A stretch of DNA of 64,000 nt from Megachile rotundata (lineage: Eukaryota; Arthropoda; Insecta; Hymenoptera; Megachilidae). A model generated the notes under the pieces. The model did not search any database, was not told where the DNA came from, and saw only the letters and a program-made list of their open reading frames with translations. The stretch lies in NCBI RefSeq assembly GCF_050947335.1, contig NW_027473488.1, positions 62,001-126,000 on the forward strand, given 5' to 3'. The translations under genes were made by a program, and so were the position numbers. Shown in pieces: positions 47,311-62,113 of the stretch (position 1 is the stretch's first letter; every line of letters starts with the position of its first letter).

Positions 47311-49424
47311 AATCACAATCACACAATCACAATCACACAATCACAATCACACAATCACAATCACACAATCACAATCACACAATCACAATCACACAATCAC
47401 AATCACACAATCACAATCACACAATCACAATCACACAATCACAATCACACAATCACAATCACACAATCACAATCACACAATCACAATCACACAATCACAA
47501 TCACACAATCACAATCACACAATCACAATCACACAATCACAATCACACAATCACAATCACACAATCACAATCACACAATCACAATCACACAATCACAATC
47601 ACACAATCACAATCACACAATCACAATCACACAATCACAATCACACAATCACAATCACACAATCACAATCACACAATCACAATCACACAATCACAATCAC
47701 ACAATCACAATCACACAATCACAATCACACAATCACAATCACACAATCACAATCACACAATCACAATCACACAATCACAATCACACAATCACAATCACAC
47801 AATCACAATCACACAATCACAATCACACAATCACAATCACACAATCACAATCACACAATCACAATCACACAATCACAATCACACAATCACAATCACACAA
47901 TCACAATCACACAATCACAATCACACAATCACAATCACACAATCACAATCACACAATCACAATCACACAATCACAATCACACAATCACAATCACACAATC
48001 ACAATCACACAATCACAATCACACAATCACAATCACACAATCACAATCACACAATCACAATCACACAATCACAATCACACAATCACAATCACACAATCAC
48101 AATCACACAATCACAATCACACAATCACAATCACACAATCACAATCACACAATCACAATCACACAATCACAATCACACAATCACAATCACACAATCACAA
48201 TCACACAATCACAATCACACAATCACAATCACACAATCACAATCACACAATCACAATCACACAATCACAATCACACAATCACAATCACACAATCACAATC
48301 ACACAATCACAATCACACAATCACAATCACACAATCACAATCACACAATCACAATCACACAATCACAATCACACAATCACAATCACACAATCACAATCAC
48401 ACAATCACAATCACACAATCACAATCACACAATCACAATCACACAATCACAATCACACAATCACAATCACACAATCACAATCACACAATCACAATCACAC
48501 AATCACAATCACACAATCACAATCACACAATCACAATCACACAATCACAATCACACAATCACAATCACACAATCACAATCACACAATCACAATCACACAA
48601 TCACAATCACACAATCACAATCACACAATCACAATCACACAATCACAATCACACAATCACAATCACACAATCACAATCACACAATCACAATCACACAATC
48701 ACAATCACACAATCACAATCACACAATCACAATCACACAATCACAATCACACAATCACAATCACACAATCACAATCACACAATCACAATCACACAATCAC
48801 AATCACACAATCACAATCACACAATCACAATCACACAATCACAATCACACAATCACAATCACACAATCACAATCACACAATCACAATCACACAATCACAA
48901 TCACACAATCACAATCACACAATCACAATCACACAATCACAATCACACAATCACAATCACACAATCACAATCACACAATCACAATCACACAATCACAATC
49001 ACACAATCACAATCACACAATCACAATCACACAATCACAATCACACAATCACAATCACACAATCACAATCACACAATCACAATCACACAATCACAATCAC
49101 ACAATCACAATCACACAATCACAATCACACAATCACAATCACACAATCACAATCACACAATCACAATCACACAATCACAATCACACAATCACAATCACAC
49201 AATCACAATCACACAATCACAATCACACAATCACAATCACACAATCACAATCACACAATCACAATCACACAATCACAATCACACAATCACAATCACACAA
49301 TCACAATCACACAATCACAATCACACAATCACAATCACACAATCACAATCACACAATCACAATCACACAATCACAATCACACAATCACAATCACACAATC
49401 ACAATCACACAATCACAATCACAC

Positions 49425-49872
49425 AATCACGATCACACAATCACGATCACACAATCACGATCACACAATCACGATCACACAATCACGATCACACAATCAC
49501 GATCACACAATCACGATCACACAATCACGATCACACAATCACGATCACACAATCACGATCACACAATCACGATCACACAATCACGATCACACAATCACGA
49601 TCACACAATCACGATCACACAATCACGATCACACAATCACGATCACACAATCACGATCACACAATCACGATCACACAATCACGATCACACAATCACGATC
49701 ACACAATCACGATCACACAATCACGATCACACAATCACGATCACACAATCACGATCACACAATCACGATCACACAATCACGATCACACAATCACCATCAC
49801 ACAATCACGATCACACAATCACGATCACACAATCACCATCACACAATCACGATCACACAATCACCATCACAC
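49425..49872. repeat. CACGAT/CACCAT variant domain, 32 units
   Basis: First G at 49431. Twenty-six CACGAT units are followed by C, G, G, C, G, C at the same base (49795, 49809, 49823, 49837, 49851, 49865). That makes 29 CACGAT and 3 CACCAT. The alternation at the right edge shows a second substitution that has begun to spread. Confidence 0.94.
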
Positions 49873-51357
49873 AATCACAATCACACAATCACAATCACAC
49901 AATCACAATCACACAATCACAATCACACAATCACAATCACACAATCACAATCACACAATCACAATCACACAATCACAATCACACAATCACAATCACACAA
50001 TCACAATCACACAATCACAATCACACAATCACAATCACACAATCACAATCACACAATCACAATCACACAATCACAATCACACAATCACAATCACACAATC
50101 ACAATCACACAATCACAATCACACAATCACAATCACACAATCACAATCACACAATCACAATCACACAATCACAATCACACAATCACAATCACACAATCAC
50201 AATCACACAATCACAATCACACAATCACAATCACACAATCACAATCACACAATCACAATCACACAATCACAATCACACAATCACAATCACACAATCACAA
50301 TCACACAATCACAATCACACAATCACAATCACACAATCACAATCACACAATCACAATCACACAATCACAATCACACAATCACAATCACACAATCACAATC
50401 ACACAATCACAATCACACAATCACAATCACACAATCACAATCACACAATCACAATCACACAATCACAATCACACAATCACAATCACACAATCACAATCAC
50501 ACAATCACAATCACACAATCACAATCACACAATCACAATCACACAATCACAATCACACAATCACAATCACACAATCACAATCACACAATCACAATCACAC
50601 AATCACAATCACACAATCACAATCACACAATCACAATCACACAATCACAATCACACAATCACAATCACACAATCACAATCACACAATCACAATCACACAA
50701 TCACAATCACACAATCACAATCACACAATCACAATCACACAATCACAATCACACAATCACAATCACACAATCACAATCACACAATCACAATCACACAATC
50801 ACAATCACACAATCACAATCACACAATCACAATCACACAATCACAATCACACAATCACAATCACACAATCACAATCACACAATCACAATCACACAATCAC
50901 AATCACACAATCACAATCACACAATCACAATCACACAATCACAATCACACAATCACAATCACACAATCACAATCACACAATCACAATCACACAATCACAA
51001 TCACACAATCACAATCACACAATCACAATCACACAATCACAATCACACAATCACAATCACACAATCACAATCACACAATCACAATCACACAATCACAATC
51101 ACACAATCACAATCACACAATCACAATCACACAATCACAATCACACAATCACAATCACACAATCACAATCACACAATCACAATCACACAATCTCAATCAC
51201 ACAATCACAATCACACAATCACAATCACACAATCACAATCACACAATCACAATCACACAATCACAATCACACAATCACAATCACACAATCACAATCACAC
51301 AATCACAATCACACAATCACAATCACACAATCACAATCACACAATCACAATCACACA

Positions 51358-51452
51358 ATCACAGTCACACAATCACAGTCACACAATCACAGTCACACAA
51401 TCACAGTCACACAATCACAGTCACACAATCACAGTCACACAATCACAGTCAC
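51358..51452. repeat. CACAGT variant domain, 7 units
   Basis: Seven consecutive units carry AGT for AAT in the hexamer half, with G at 51364 to 51448 in 14-bp steps. This is a different base from the CACGAT domains. Confidence 0.94.
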
Positions 51453-51622
51453 ACAATCACAATCACACAATCACAATCACACAATCACAATCACACAATC
51501 ACAATCACACAATCACAATCACACAATCACAATCACACAATCACAATCACACAATCACAATCACACAATCACAATCACACAATCACAATCACACAATCAC
51601 AATCACTCAATCACAATCACAC

Positions 51623-52897
51623 AATCACACAATCACACAATCAGACAATCACACAACCACACAACCACACAACCATACAAGCACACAATCACTCAATCAC
51701 ACAGTCACACACTCACACAATCACACAGTCACAATCACACAATCACACAATGCCACAATCACACAATCACACAATCACACAATCACACAATCACACAATC
51801 ACACAATCACACAATCACACAACCACACAACCACACAATCACACAAGCACACAATCACTCAATCACACAATCACACACTCACACAATCACACAGTCACAA
51901 TCACACAATCACACAATTACACAATCACACAATCACACAATCACACAACCACACAATCACACAATCACACAATCACACAAGCACACAATCACACAATCAC
52001 ACAATCACACAATCACACAATCACACAATCACCTAATCACACAATCACACAATCTCACAACCACACAATCACACAAGCACAGAATCACTCAATCACACAA
52101 TCACACAATCACACACTCACACAATCACACAATCACACAATCACACAATCACACAATCACACAATCACACACTCACACAATCACACAATCACACAATCAC
52201 ACAATCGCAAAATCACACAATCACACAATCACACGATCAAACGATCACACGATCACACAATCACACGATCACGCAATCACACATTCACACAATCACACAA
52301 TCACACAATCACACAATCACTCAATCACACAATCACACAATCACACAATCACACAATCACACAATCACACAATCACACAATCATCAATCACACAATCACG
52401 GTCACACAATCACACATTCACGCAATCACACAATCACACAATCACACAATCACAATCACGCAATCACACAATCACGATCACACAATCACGATCACACAAT
52501 CACGTTCACACAATCACGATCACACAATCACGGTCACACAATCGCGGTCACACAACCACACAATCACACAATCACACAATCACACGATCACACAGTCACA
52601 CGACCACTCAATCACACAATCACACCATCACACAATCACACAATCACACAATCACACAATCACACAATCACACAATCACACAATCACACAATCACACAAT
52701 CACACAATCACACAATCACACAATCACACAATCACACAATCACACAATCACACAAGCACACAATCACACAATCACACAATCACACAATCACACAATCACA
52801 CAATCATACAATCACACAATCACACAATCACACAATCACACAATCGCACAATCACACCATCACACAATCACACAATCACACAATCACACAATCACAC
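51623..52897. repeat. Alpha-like block K
   Basis: Follows the alpha order from CAGACAATC (about 51640) through ACCATAC, TGCCAC (about 51751, where other copies have TCCCAC), ACCAC pair, AATTAC, CCTAATC at 52032, AAGCACAGAATC, CGCAAAATC, CATCAAT at 52382, the CGATC/CGTTC/CGGTC/CGCGGTC series and CGACCACTC. It ends with octamers, AAGCAC, CATAC, CGCAC and CCATC. Matches 55474-57154 and 58661-59690. Confidence 0.86.
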
Positions 52898-53106
52898 AAT
52901 CACAATCACACAATCACAATCACACAATCACAATCACACAATCACAATCACACAACACAATCACACAATCACAATCACACAATCACAATCACACAATCAC
53001 AATCACACAATCACAATCACACAATCACAATCACACAATCACAATCACACAATCACAATCACACAATCACAATCACACAATCACAATCACACAATCACAA
53101 TCACAC
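52898..53106. repeat. Short 14-mer array with one broken word
   Basis: About 15 period-14 words, disturbed at about 52951 by CAACACAATC, where a TC is missing. Partners at 57155 and 57903 have 15 intact units with an ACCAC variant near the same place. Confidence 0.88.
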
Positions 53107-53528
53107 AATCACACAATCACACAATTACACAATCACACAATCACGCAATCACACAATCACACAATTACACAATCACACAACCACACAACCACACAATCAC
53201 ACAAGCACACAATCACTCAATCATACAATCACACACTCACACAATCACACAGTCACAATCACACAATCACACAATCACACAATCACACAATCACACAATC
53301 ACACAATCACACAATCACACAATCACACAATCACACAATCACACAATCACACAATCACACAATCACACAATCACACAATCACACAATCACACAATCACAC
53401 AATCACACAATCACACAATCACACAATCACACAATCACACAATCACACAATCACACAATCACACAATCACACAATCACACAATCACACAATCACACAATC
53501 ACACAATCACACAATCACACAATCATAC
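53107..53528. repeat. Gamma-tail-like block with 33-unit 8-mer tract
   Basis: AATTAC, CGCAATC, AATTAC, ACCAC pair, AAGCAC, CATAC and CAGTC (53115-53256) repeat the gamma tail series. A pure octamer tract of exactly 33 units (53257-53520) and a CATACAAT word follow. Confidence 0.88.
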
Positions 53529-53775
53529 AATCACAATCACACAATCACAATCACACAATCACAATCACACAATCACAATCACACAATCACAATCACACAA
53601 TCACAATCACACAATCACAATCACACAATCACAATCACACAATCACAATCACACAATCACAATCACACAATCACAATCACACAATCACAATCACACAATC
53701 ACAATCACACAATCACAATCACACAATCACAATCACACAAACACACAATCACAATCACACAATCACAATCACACA
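53529..53775. repeat. 14-mer array, about 17 units
   Basis: Period-14 words with one ACAAACAC interruption near 53739, the same interruption seen near 46130 in the homologous tract. Confidence 0.88.
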
Positions 53776-54098
53776 ATCACACAAGCACACAATCACACAA
53801 TCACACAATCACACAAGCACACAATCACACAATCTCACAATTCCACAATCACACAATCACACAATCACACAATCACACAATCACACAATCACACAATCAC
53901 AATCGCACAATCACAATTACACAATCACACAGTCACACAATCACACAATCACACAATCACACAATCACACAATCACACAACCACACAACCGCACAATCAT
54001 ACAAGCACACAATCACACAATCACACAATCACACAACCACACAACCACACAATCACACAAGCACACAATCACACAATCATACAATCACACACTCACAC
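53776..54098. repeat. Variant block delta 2
   Basis: AAGCAC, CTCACAATTCCAC (about 53827), CGCACAATC with AATTAC, ACCAC with ACCGCAC (about 53985) and CATACAAGCAC, ACCAC pair, CATAC, CTCAC. Homologous to the first half of delta 1 at 46241. Confidence 0.85.
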
Positions 54099-54745
54099 AA
54101 TCACACAATCACACAATCACACAATCACACAATCACACAATCACACAATCACACAATCACACAATCACACAATCACACAATCACACAATCACACAATCAC
54201 ACAATCACACAATCACACAATCACACAATCACACAATCACACAATCACACAATCACACAATCACACAATCACACAATCACACAATCACACAATCACACAA
54301 TCACACCATCACACAATCACACAATCACACAATCACACAATCACACAATCACACAATCACACAATCACACAATCACACAATCACACAATCACACAATCAC
54401 ACAATCACACAACCACAACAATCACACAATCACACAATCACACAATCACACAATCACACAATCACACAATCACACAATCACACAATCACACAATCACACA
54501 ATCACACAATCACACAATCACACAATCACACAATCACACAATCACACAATCACACAATCACACAATCACACAATCACACAATCACACAATCACACAATCA
54601 CACAATCACACAATCACACAATCACACAATCACACAATCACACAATCACAATCACACAATCACACAATCACACAATCACACAATCACACAATCACACAAT
54701 CACACAATCACACAATCACACAATCACACAATCACACAATCACAC
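54099..54745. repeat. Longest 8-mer tract, with three interruptions
   Basis: About 39 octamers to 54410 (one CCATC near 54305), an irregular ACCACAACAATC at 54411-54422, 28 octamers to 54643, one lone hexamer, then 11 octamers. The ACCACAACAATC is among the few words in the window that do not fit the 6/8-bp grammar. Confidence 0.92.
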
Positions 54746-55473
54746 AATCACAATCACACAATCACAATCACACAATCACAATCACACAATCACAATCACA
54801 CAATCACAATCACACAATCACAATCACACAATCACAATCACACAATCACAATCACACAATCACAATCACACAATCACAATCACACAATCACAATCACACA
54901 ATCACAATCACACAATCACAATCACACAATCACAATCACACAATCACAATCACACAATCACAATCACACAATCACAATCACACAATCACAATCACACAAT
55001 CACAATCACACAATCACAATCACACAATCACAATCACACAATCACAATCACACAATCACAATCACACAATCACAATCACACAATCACAATCACACAATCA
55101 CAATCACACAATCACAATCACACAATCACAATCACACAATCACAATCACACAATCACAATCACACAATCACAATCACACAATCACAATCACACAATCACA
55201 ATCACACAATCACAATCACACAATCACAATCACACAATCACAATCACACAATCACAATCACACAATCACAATCACACAATCACAATCACACAATCACAAT
55301 CACACAATCACAATCACACAATCACAATCACACAATCACAATCACACAATCACAATCACACAATCACAATCACACAATCACAATCACACAATCACAATCA
55401 CACAATCACAATCACACAATCACAATCACACAATCACAATCACACAATCACAATCACACAATCACGATCACAC
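54746..55473. repeat. 14-mer array, 52 units
   Basis: Exactly 728 bp, uniform except for a single CACGAT unit (55466) at its right edge. Confidence 0.94.
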
Positions 55474-57154
55474 AATCACACAATCACACAATCAGACAAT
55501 CACACAACCACACAACCACACAACCATACAAGCACACAATCACTCAATCACACAATCACACACTCACACAATCACACAGTCACAATCACACAATCACACA
55601 ATCCCACAATCACACAATCACACAATCACACAATCACACAATCACACAATCACACAATCACACAACCACACAACCACACAATCACACAAGCACACAAGCA
55701 CACAATCACTCAATCACACAATCACACACTCACACAATCACACAGTCACAATCACACAACCACACAATTGCACAATCACACAATCACACAATCACACAAC
55801 CACACAATCACACAATCACACAAGCACACAATCACACAATCACACAATCACACAATCACACAATCACACAATCACACAATCACCTAATCACACAATCACA
55901 CAATCTCACAACCACACAATCACACAAGCACAGAATCACTCAATCACACAATCACACAATCACACACTCACACAATCACACAATCACACAATCACACAAT
56001 CACACAATCACACAATCACACAATCACACAATCACACAATCACGCAATCACACAATCACGCAATCACACAATCACGCAATCACACAATCACACAATCACA
56101 AAATCACACAATCACACAATCACAGAATCACACAATCACAATCACACAATCACACAATCACACAATCACACAATCACACAATCACACAACCACACAATCA
56201 CACAATCACACAAGCACACAATCACACAATCACACAATCACACAATCACACAATCACACAATCACCTAATCACACAATCACACAATCTCACAACCACACA
56301 ATCACACAAGCACAGAATCACTCAATCACACAATCACACAATCACACACTCACACAATCACACAATCACACAATCACACAATCACACAATCACACAATCA
56401 CACACTCACACAATCACACAATCACACAATCACACAATCGCAAAATCACACAATCACACAATCACACGATCAAACGATCACACGATCACACAATCACACG
56501 ATCACGCAATCACACATTCACACAATCACACAATCACACAATCACACAATCACTCAATCACACAATCACACAATCACACAATCACACAATCACACAATCA
56601 CACAATCACACAATCACACAATCACACAATCATCAATCACACAATCACGGTCACACACTCACACATTCACACAATCACACAATCACACAATCACACAATC
56701 ACAATCACGCAATCACACAATCACGATCACACAATCACGATCACACAATCACGTTCACACAATCACGATCACACAATCACGGTCACACAATCGCGGTCAC
56801 ACAACCACACAATCACACAATCACACAATCACACGATCACACAGTCACACGACCACTCAATCACACAATCACACCATCACACAATCACACAATCACACAA
56901 TCACACAATCACACAATCACACAATCACACAATCACACAATCACACAATCACACAATCACACAATCACACAATCACACAATCACACAATCACACAATCAC
57001 ACAATCACACAAGCACACAATCACACAATCACACAATCACACAATCACACAATCACACAATCATACAATCACACAATCACACAATCACACAATCACACAA
57101 TCGCACAATCACACCATCACACAATCACACAATCACACAATCACACAATCACAC
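55474..57154. repeat. Alpha-like block L
   Basis: CAGACAATC (about 55492), ACCATAC, CCCAC, ACCAC pairs, AAGCAC doublet, CAATTGC (about 55768, where others have AATTAC), CCTAATC at 55883 and 56265. Between the two lies a delta-type segment with three CGCAATC and CACAAAATC/CAGAATC (about 56040-56140). It continues with CATCAAT at 56631, the CGATC/CGTTC/CGGTC/CGCGGTC series, CGACCACTC and octamers. The right part is the first member of a 748-bp tandem duplication. Confidence 0.86.
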
Positions 57155-57364
57155 AATCACAATCACACAATCACAATCACACAATCACAATCACACAATC
57201 ACAATCACACAACCACAATCACACAATCACAATCACACAATCACAATCACACAATCACAATCACACAATCACAATCACACAATCACAATCACACAATCAC
57301 AATCACACAATCACAATCACACAATCACAATCACACAATCACAATCACACAATCACAATCACAC
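57155..57364. repeat. 14-mer array, 15 units, first 748-bp copy
   Basis: Exactly 210 bp with a single ACCACAATC variant near 57211. Confidence 0.92.
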
Positions 57365-57902
57365 AATCACACAATCACACAATCACACAATCACACAATC
57401 ATACAATCACACAATCACACAATCACACAATCACACAATCGCACAATCACAATCACGCAATCACACAATCACGATCACACAATCACGATCACACAATCAC
57501 GTTCACACAATCACGATCACACAATCACGGTCACACAATCGCGGTCACACAACCACACAATCACACAATCACACAATCACACGATCACACAGTCACACGA
57601 CCACTCAATCACACAATCACACCATCACACAATCACACAATCACACAATCACACAATCACACAATCACACAATCACACAATCACACAATCACACAATCAC
57701 ACAATCACACAATCACACAATCACACAATCACACAATCACACAATCACACAATCACACAAGCACACAATCACACAATCACACAATCACACAATCACACAA
57801 TCACACAATCATACAATCACACAATCACACAATCACACAATCACACAATCGCACAATCACACCATCACACAATCACACAATCACACAATCACACAATCAC
57901 AC

Positions 57903-58112
57903 AATCACAATCACACAATCACAATCACACAATCACAATCACACAATCACAATCACACAACCACAATCACACAACCACAATCACACAATCACAATCACAC
58001 AATCACAATCACACAATCACAATCACACAATCACAATCACACAATCACAATCACACAATCACAATCACACAATCACAATCACACAATCACAATCACACAA
58101 TCACAATCACAC
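57903..58112. repeat. 14-mer array, 15 units, second 748-bp copy
   Basis: Exactly 210 bp with two adjacent ACCACAATC variants (57959, 57973). The variant has doubled without changing unit number. Confidence 0.92.
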
Positions 58113-58240
58113 AATCACACAATCACACAATCACACAATCACACAATCATACAATCACACAATCACACAATCACACAATCACACAATCGCACAATCGCAC
58201 CATCACACAATCACACAATCACACAATCACACAATCACAC
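58113..58240. repeat. Octamer linker with CATAC and CGCAC words
   Basis: Octamers with CATAC (58148), CGCAC (58188) and CGCACCATC near 58196, leading to the next array. Confidence 0.87.
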
Positions 58241-58660
58241 AATCACAATCACACAATCACAATCACACAATCACAATCACACAATCACAATCACACAATC
58301 ACAATCACACAATCACAATCACACAATCACAATCACACAATCACAATCACACAATCACAATCACACAATCACCATCACGCAATCACGATCACGCAATCAC
58401 GATCACACAATCACGATCACACAATCACGATCACACAATCACGATCACACAATCACGATCACACAATCACGATCACACAATCACGATCACACAATCACAA
58501 TCACACAATCACAATCACACAATCACAATCACACAATCACAATCACACAATCACAATCACACAATCACAATCACACAATCACAATCACACAATCACAATC
58601 ACACAATCACAATCACACAATCACAATCACAGAATCACAATCACTCAATCACAATCACAC
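58241..58660. repeat. 14-mer array, 30 units, with CACGAT domain
   Basis: Exactly 420 bp. One CACCATCACGCAATC word near 58372 is followed by about eight CACGAT units (58386-58490), the first of which also carries CGCAAT in its octamer half. CACAAT units follow, with one AGAATC and one CTCAATC near the right end. The right edge resembles that of the 323-unit array. Confidence 0.9.
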
Positions 58661-60019
58661 AATCACACAATCACACAATCAGACAATCACACAACCACAC
58701 AACCACACAACCATACAAGCACACAATCACTCAATCACACAATCACACACTCACACAATCACACAGTCACAATCACACAATCACACAATCCCACAATCAC
58801 ACAATCACACAATCACACAATCACACAATCACACAATCACACAATCACACAACCACACAACCACACAATCACACAAGCACACAATCACTCAATCACACAA
58901 TCACACACTCACACAATCACACAGTCACAATCACACAATCACACAATTACACAATCACACAATCACACAATCACACAACCACACAATCACACAATCACAC
59001 AATCACACAAGCACACAATCACACAATCACACAATCACACAATCACACAATCACACAATCACCTAATCACACAATCACACAATCTCACAACCACACAATC
59101 ACACAAGCACAGAATCACTCAATCACACAATCACACAATCACACACTCACACAATCACACAATCACACAATCACACAATCACACAATCACACAATCACAC
59201 ACTCACACAATCACACAATCACACAATCACACAATCGCAAAATCACACAATCACACAATCACACGATCAAACGATCACACGATCACACAATCACACGATC
59301 ACGCAATCACACATTCACACAATCACACAATCACACAATCACACAATCACTCAATCACACAATCACACAATCACACAATCACACAATCACACAATCACAC
59401 AATCACACAATCACACAATCACACAATCATCAATCACACAATCACGGTCACACACTCACACATTCACACAATCACACAATCACACAATCACACAATCACA
59501 ATCACGCAATCACACAATCACGATCACACAATCACGATCACACAATCACGTTCACACAATCACGATCACACAATCACGGTCACACAATCGCGGTCACACA
59601 ACCACACAATCACACAATCACACAATCACACGATCACACAGTCACACGACCACTCAATCACACAATCACACCATCACACAATCACACAATCACACAATCA
59701 CACAATCACACAATCACACAACCACACAACCACACAATCACACAAGCACACAATCACTCAATCATACAATCACACACTCACACAATCACACAGTCACAAT
59801 CACACAATCACACAATCACACAATCACACAATCACACCATCACACAATCACACAATCACACAATCACACAATCACACAATCACACAATCACACAATCACA
59901 CAATCACACAATCACACAATCACACAATCACACAATCACACAATCACACAATCACACAATCACAATCACACAATCACACAATCACACAATCACACAATCA
60001 CACAATCACACAATCATAC
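58661..60019. repeat. Alpha-like block M with 8-mer tail
   Basis: CAGACAATC, ACCATAC, CCCAC (about 58790), CCTAATC at 59062, CATCAAT at 59428, CGATC/CGTTC/CGGTC/CGCGGTC series, CGACCACTC and CCATC near 59690. It then shifts to gamma-tail words (ACCAC pair, AAGCAC, CATAC, CAGTC at 59792), about 20 octamers with a CCATC and one lone hexamer, and CATACAAT at 60012. CCTAATC-to-CATCAAT distance is 366 bp, as in block L; block K has 350. Confidence 0.87.
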
Positions 60020-61945
60020 AATCACAATCACACAATCACAATCACACAATCACAATCACACAATCACAATCACACAATCACAATCACACAATCACAATCA
60101 CACAATCACAATCACACAATCACAATCACACAATCACAATCACACAATCACAATCACACAATCACAATCACACAATCACAATCACACAATCACAATCACA
60201 CAATCACAATCACACAATCACAATCACACAATCACAATCACACAATCACAATCACACAATCACAATCACACAATCACAATCACACAATCACAATCACACA
60301 ATCACAATCACACAATCACAATCACACAATCACAATCACACAATCACAATCACACAATCACAATCACACAATCACAATCACACAATCACAATCACACAAT
60401 CACAATCACACAATCACAATCACACAATCACAATCACACAATCACAATCACACAATCACAATCACACAATCACAATCACACAATCACAATCACACAATCA
60501 CAATCACACAATCACAATCACACAATCACAATCACACAATCACAATCACACAATCACAATCACACAATCACAATCACACAATCACAATCACACAATCACA
60601 ATCACACAATCACAATCACACAATCACAATCACACAATCACAATCACACAATCACAATCACACAATCACAATCACACAATCACAATCACACAATCACAAT
60701 CACACAATCACAATCACACAATCACAATCACACAATCACAATCACACAATCACAATCACACAATCACAATCACACAATCACAATCACACAATCACAATCA
60801 CACAATCACAATCACACAATCACAATCACACAATCACAATCACACAATCACAATCACACAATCACAATCACACAATCACACAATCACAATCACACAATCA
60901 CAATCACACAATCACAATCACACAATCACAATCACACAATCACAATCACACAATCACAATCACACAATCACAATCACACAATCACAATCACACAATCACA
61001 ATCACACAATCACAATCACACAATCACAATCACACAATCACAATCACACAATCACAATCACACAATCACAATCACACAATCACAATCACACAATCACAAT
61101 CACACAATCACAATCACACAATCACAATCACACAATCACAATCACACAATCACAATCACACAATCACAATCACACAATCACAATCACACAATCACCATCA
61201 CACAATCACCATCACACAATCACCATCACACAATCACAATCACACAATCACAATCACACAATCACAATCACACAATCACAATCACACAATCACAATCACA
61301 CAATCACAATCACACAATCACAATCACACAATCACAATCACACAATCCCAATCACACAATCCCAATCACACAATCCCAATCACACAATCACAATCACACA
61401 ATCACAATCACACAATCACAATCACACAATCACAATCACACAATCACAATCACACAATCACAATCACACAATCACAATCACACAATCACAATCACACAAT
61501 CACAATCACACAATCACAATCACACAATCACAATCACACAATCCCAATCACACAATCGCAATCACACAATCGCAATCACACAATCGCAATCACACAATCG
61601 CAATCACACAATCGCAATCACACAATCGCAATCACACAATCGCAATCACACAATCGCAATCACACAATCGCAATCACACAATCGCAATCACACAATCGCA
61701 ATCACACAATCGCAATCACACAATCGCAATCACACAATCGCAATCACACAATCGCAATCACACAATCGCAATCACACAATCGCAATCACACAATCGCAAT
61801 CACACAATCGCAATCACACAATCGCAATCACACAATCGCAATCACACAATCGCAATCACACAATCGCAATCACACAATCGCAATCACACAATCGCAATCA
61901 CACAATCGCAATCACACAATCGCAATCACACAATCGCAATCACAC
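60020..61945. repeat. 14-mer array, 61 + 76 units, with variant domains
   Basis: 61 units (854 bp) to 60873, one extra octamer, then 76 units (1064 bp) from 60882. The second part carries three CACCAT units (61196, 61210, 61224), three CCCAAT units (61347, 61361, 61375), one more CCCAAT at 61543 and a CGCAAT domain to the end. Confidence 0.93.
61557..61940. repeat. CGCAAT variant domain, 28 units
   Basis: Twenty-eight consecutive units have CGCAAT for CACAAT, first at 61557 and last at 61935, in 14-bp steps. One CCCAAT unit (61543) stands immediately before it. Each unit adds one CpG. Confidence 0.95.
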
Positions 61946-62113
61946 AATCACACAATCACACAACCACACAACCGCACAATCATACAAGCACACAATCACA
62001 CAATCACACAATCACACAACCACACAACCACACAATCACACAATCACACAATCACACAATCACACAATCACACAATCACACAATCACACAATCACACAAT
62101 CACACAATCACAC
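61946..62113. repeat. Delta-like linker
   Basis: ACCAC, ACCGCAC (about 61971), CATACAAGCAC, ACCAC pair, then octamers. This is a third copy of the ACCGCAC/CATACAAGCAC element also seen near 46537 and 53985. Confidence 0.87.

Larger units (their letters stand above)
47101..51622. repeat. 14-mer array, 323 units, longest in the window
   Basis: Unbroken period-14 phase over exactly 4522 bp (323 x 14). Point variants are confined to blocks: units 1-15 CACGAT, 16-166 mainly CACAAT, 167-198 CACGAT with three CACCAT, 199-304 CACAAT with one CTCAAT near 51192, 305-311 CACAGT, then CACAAT with one CACTCAAT near the right end. No indel disturbs the phase, so all variant domains arose by substitution and spread. 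Confidence 0.95.
56699..58194. repeat. Tandem duplication of a 748-bp segment
   Basis: Two copies at constant offset 748: CGTTC at 56752 and 57500, AAGCAC at 57011 and 57759, 14-mer arrays starting at 57155 and 57903 (15 units each), CATAC at 57400 and 58148, CGCAC at 57440 and 58188. The junction near 57446 joins CGCACAATCACAATC to CACGCAATC. The second copy has two ACCACAATC words (57959, 57973) where the first has one (57211). Confidence 0.91.

Noticed and set aside
39290..59066. Very long forward reading frames (1817, 5742 and 3667 codons), superficially like giant His/Gln/Thr-rich repeat proteins
   Set aside because: No signal peptide, no non-repetitive domain, no introns or codon bias beyond the repeat. 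Three overlapping frames give the same peptide. Length simply reflects the spacing of stop-creating variants.
573..59070. Telomere-like CCTAA within CCTAATC words (arthropod telomere repeat TTAGG on the other strand)
   Set aside because: The CCTAA occurs singly inside variant blocks and never in tandem, and no TTAGGG or TTTAGGG-type run is present. It is a two-base variant of the octamer.
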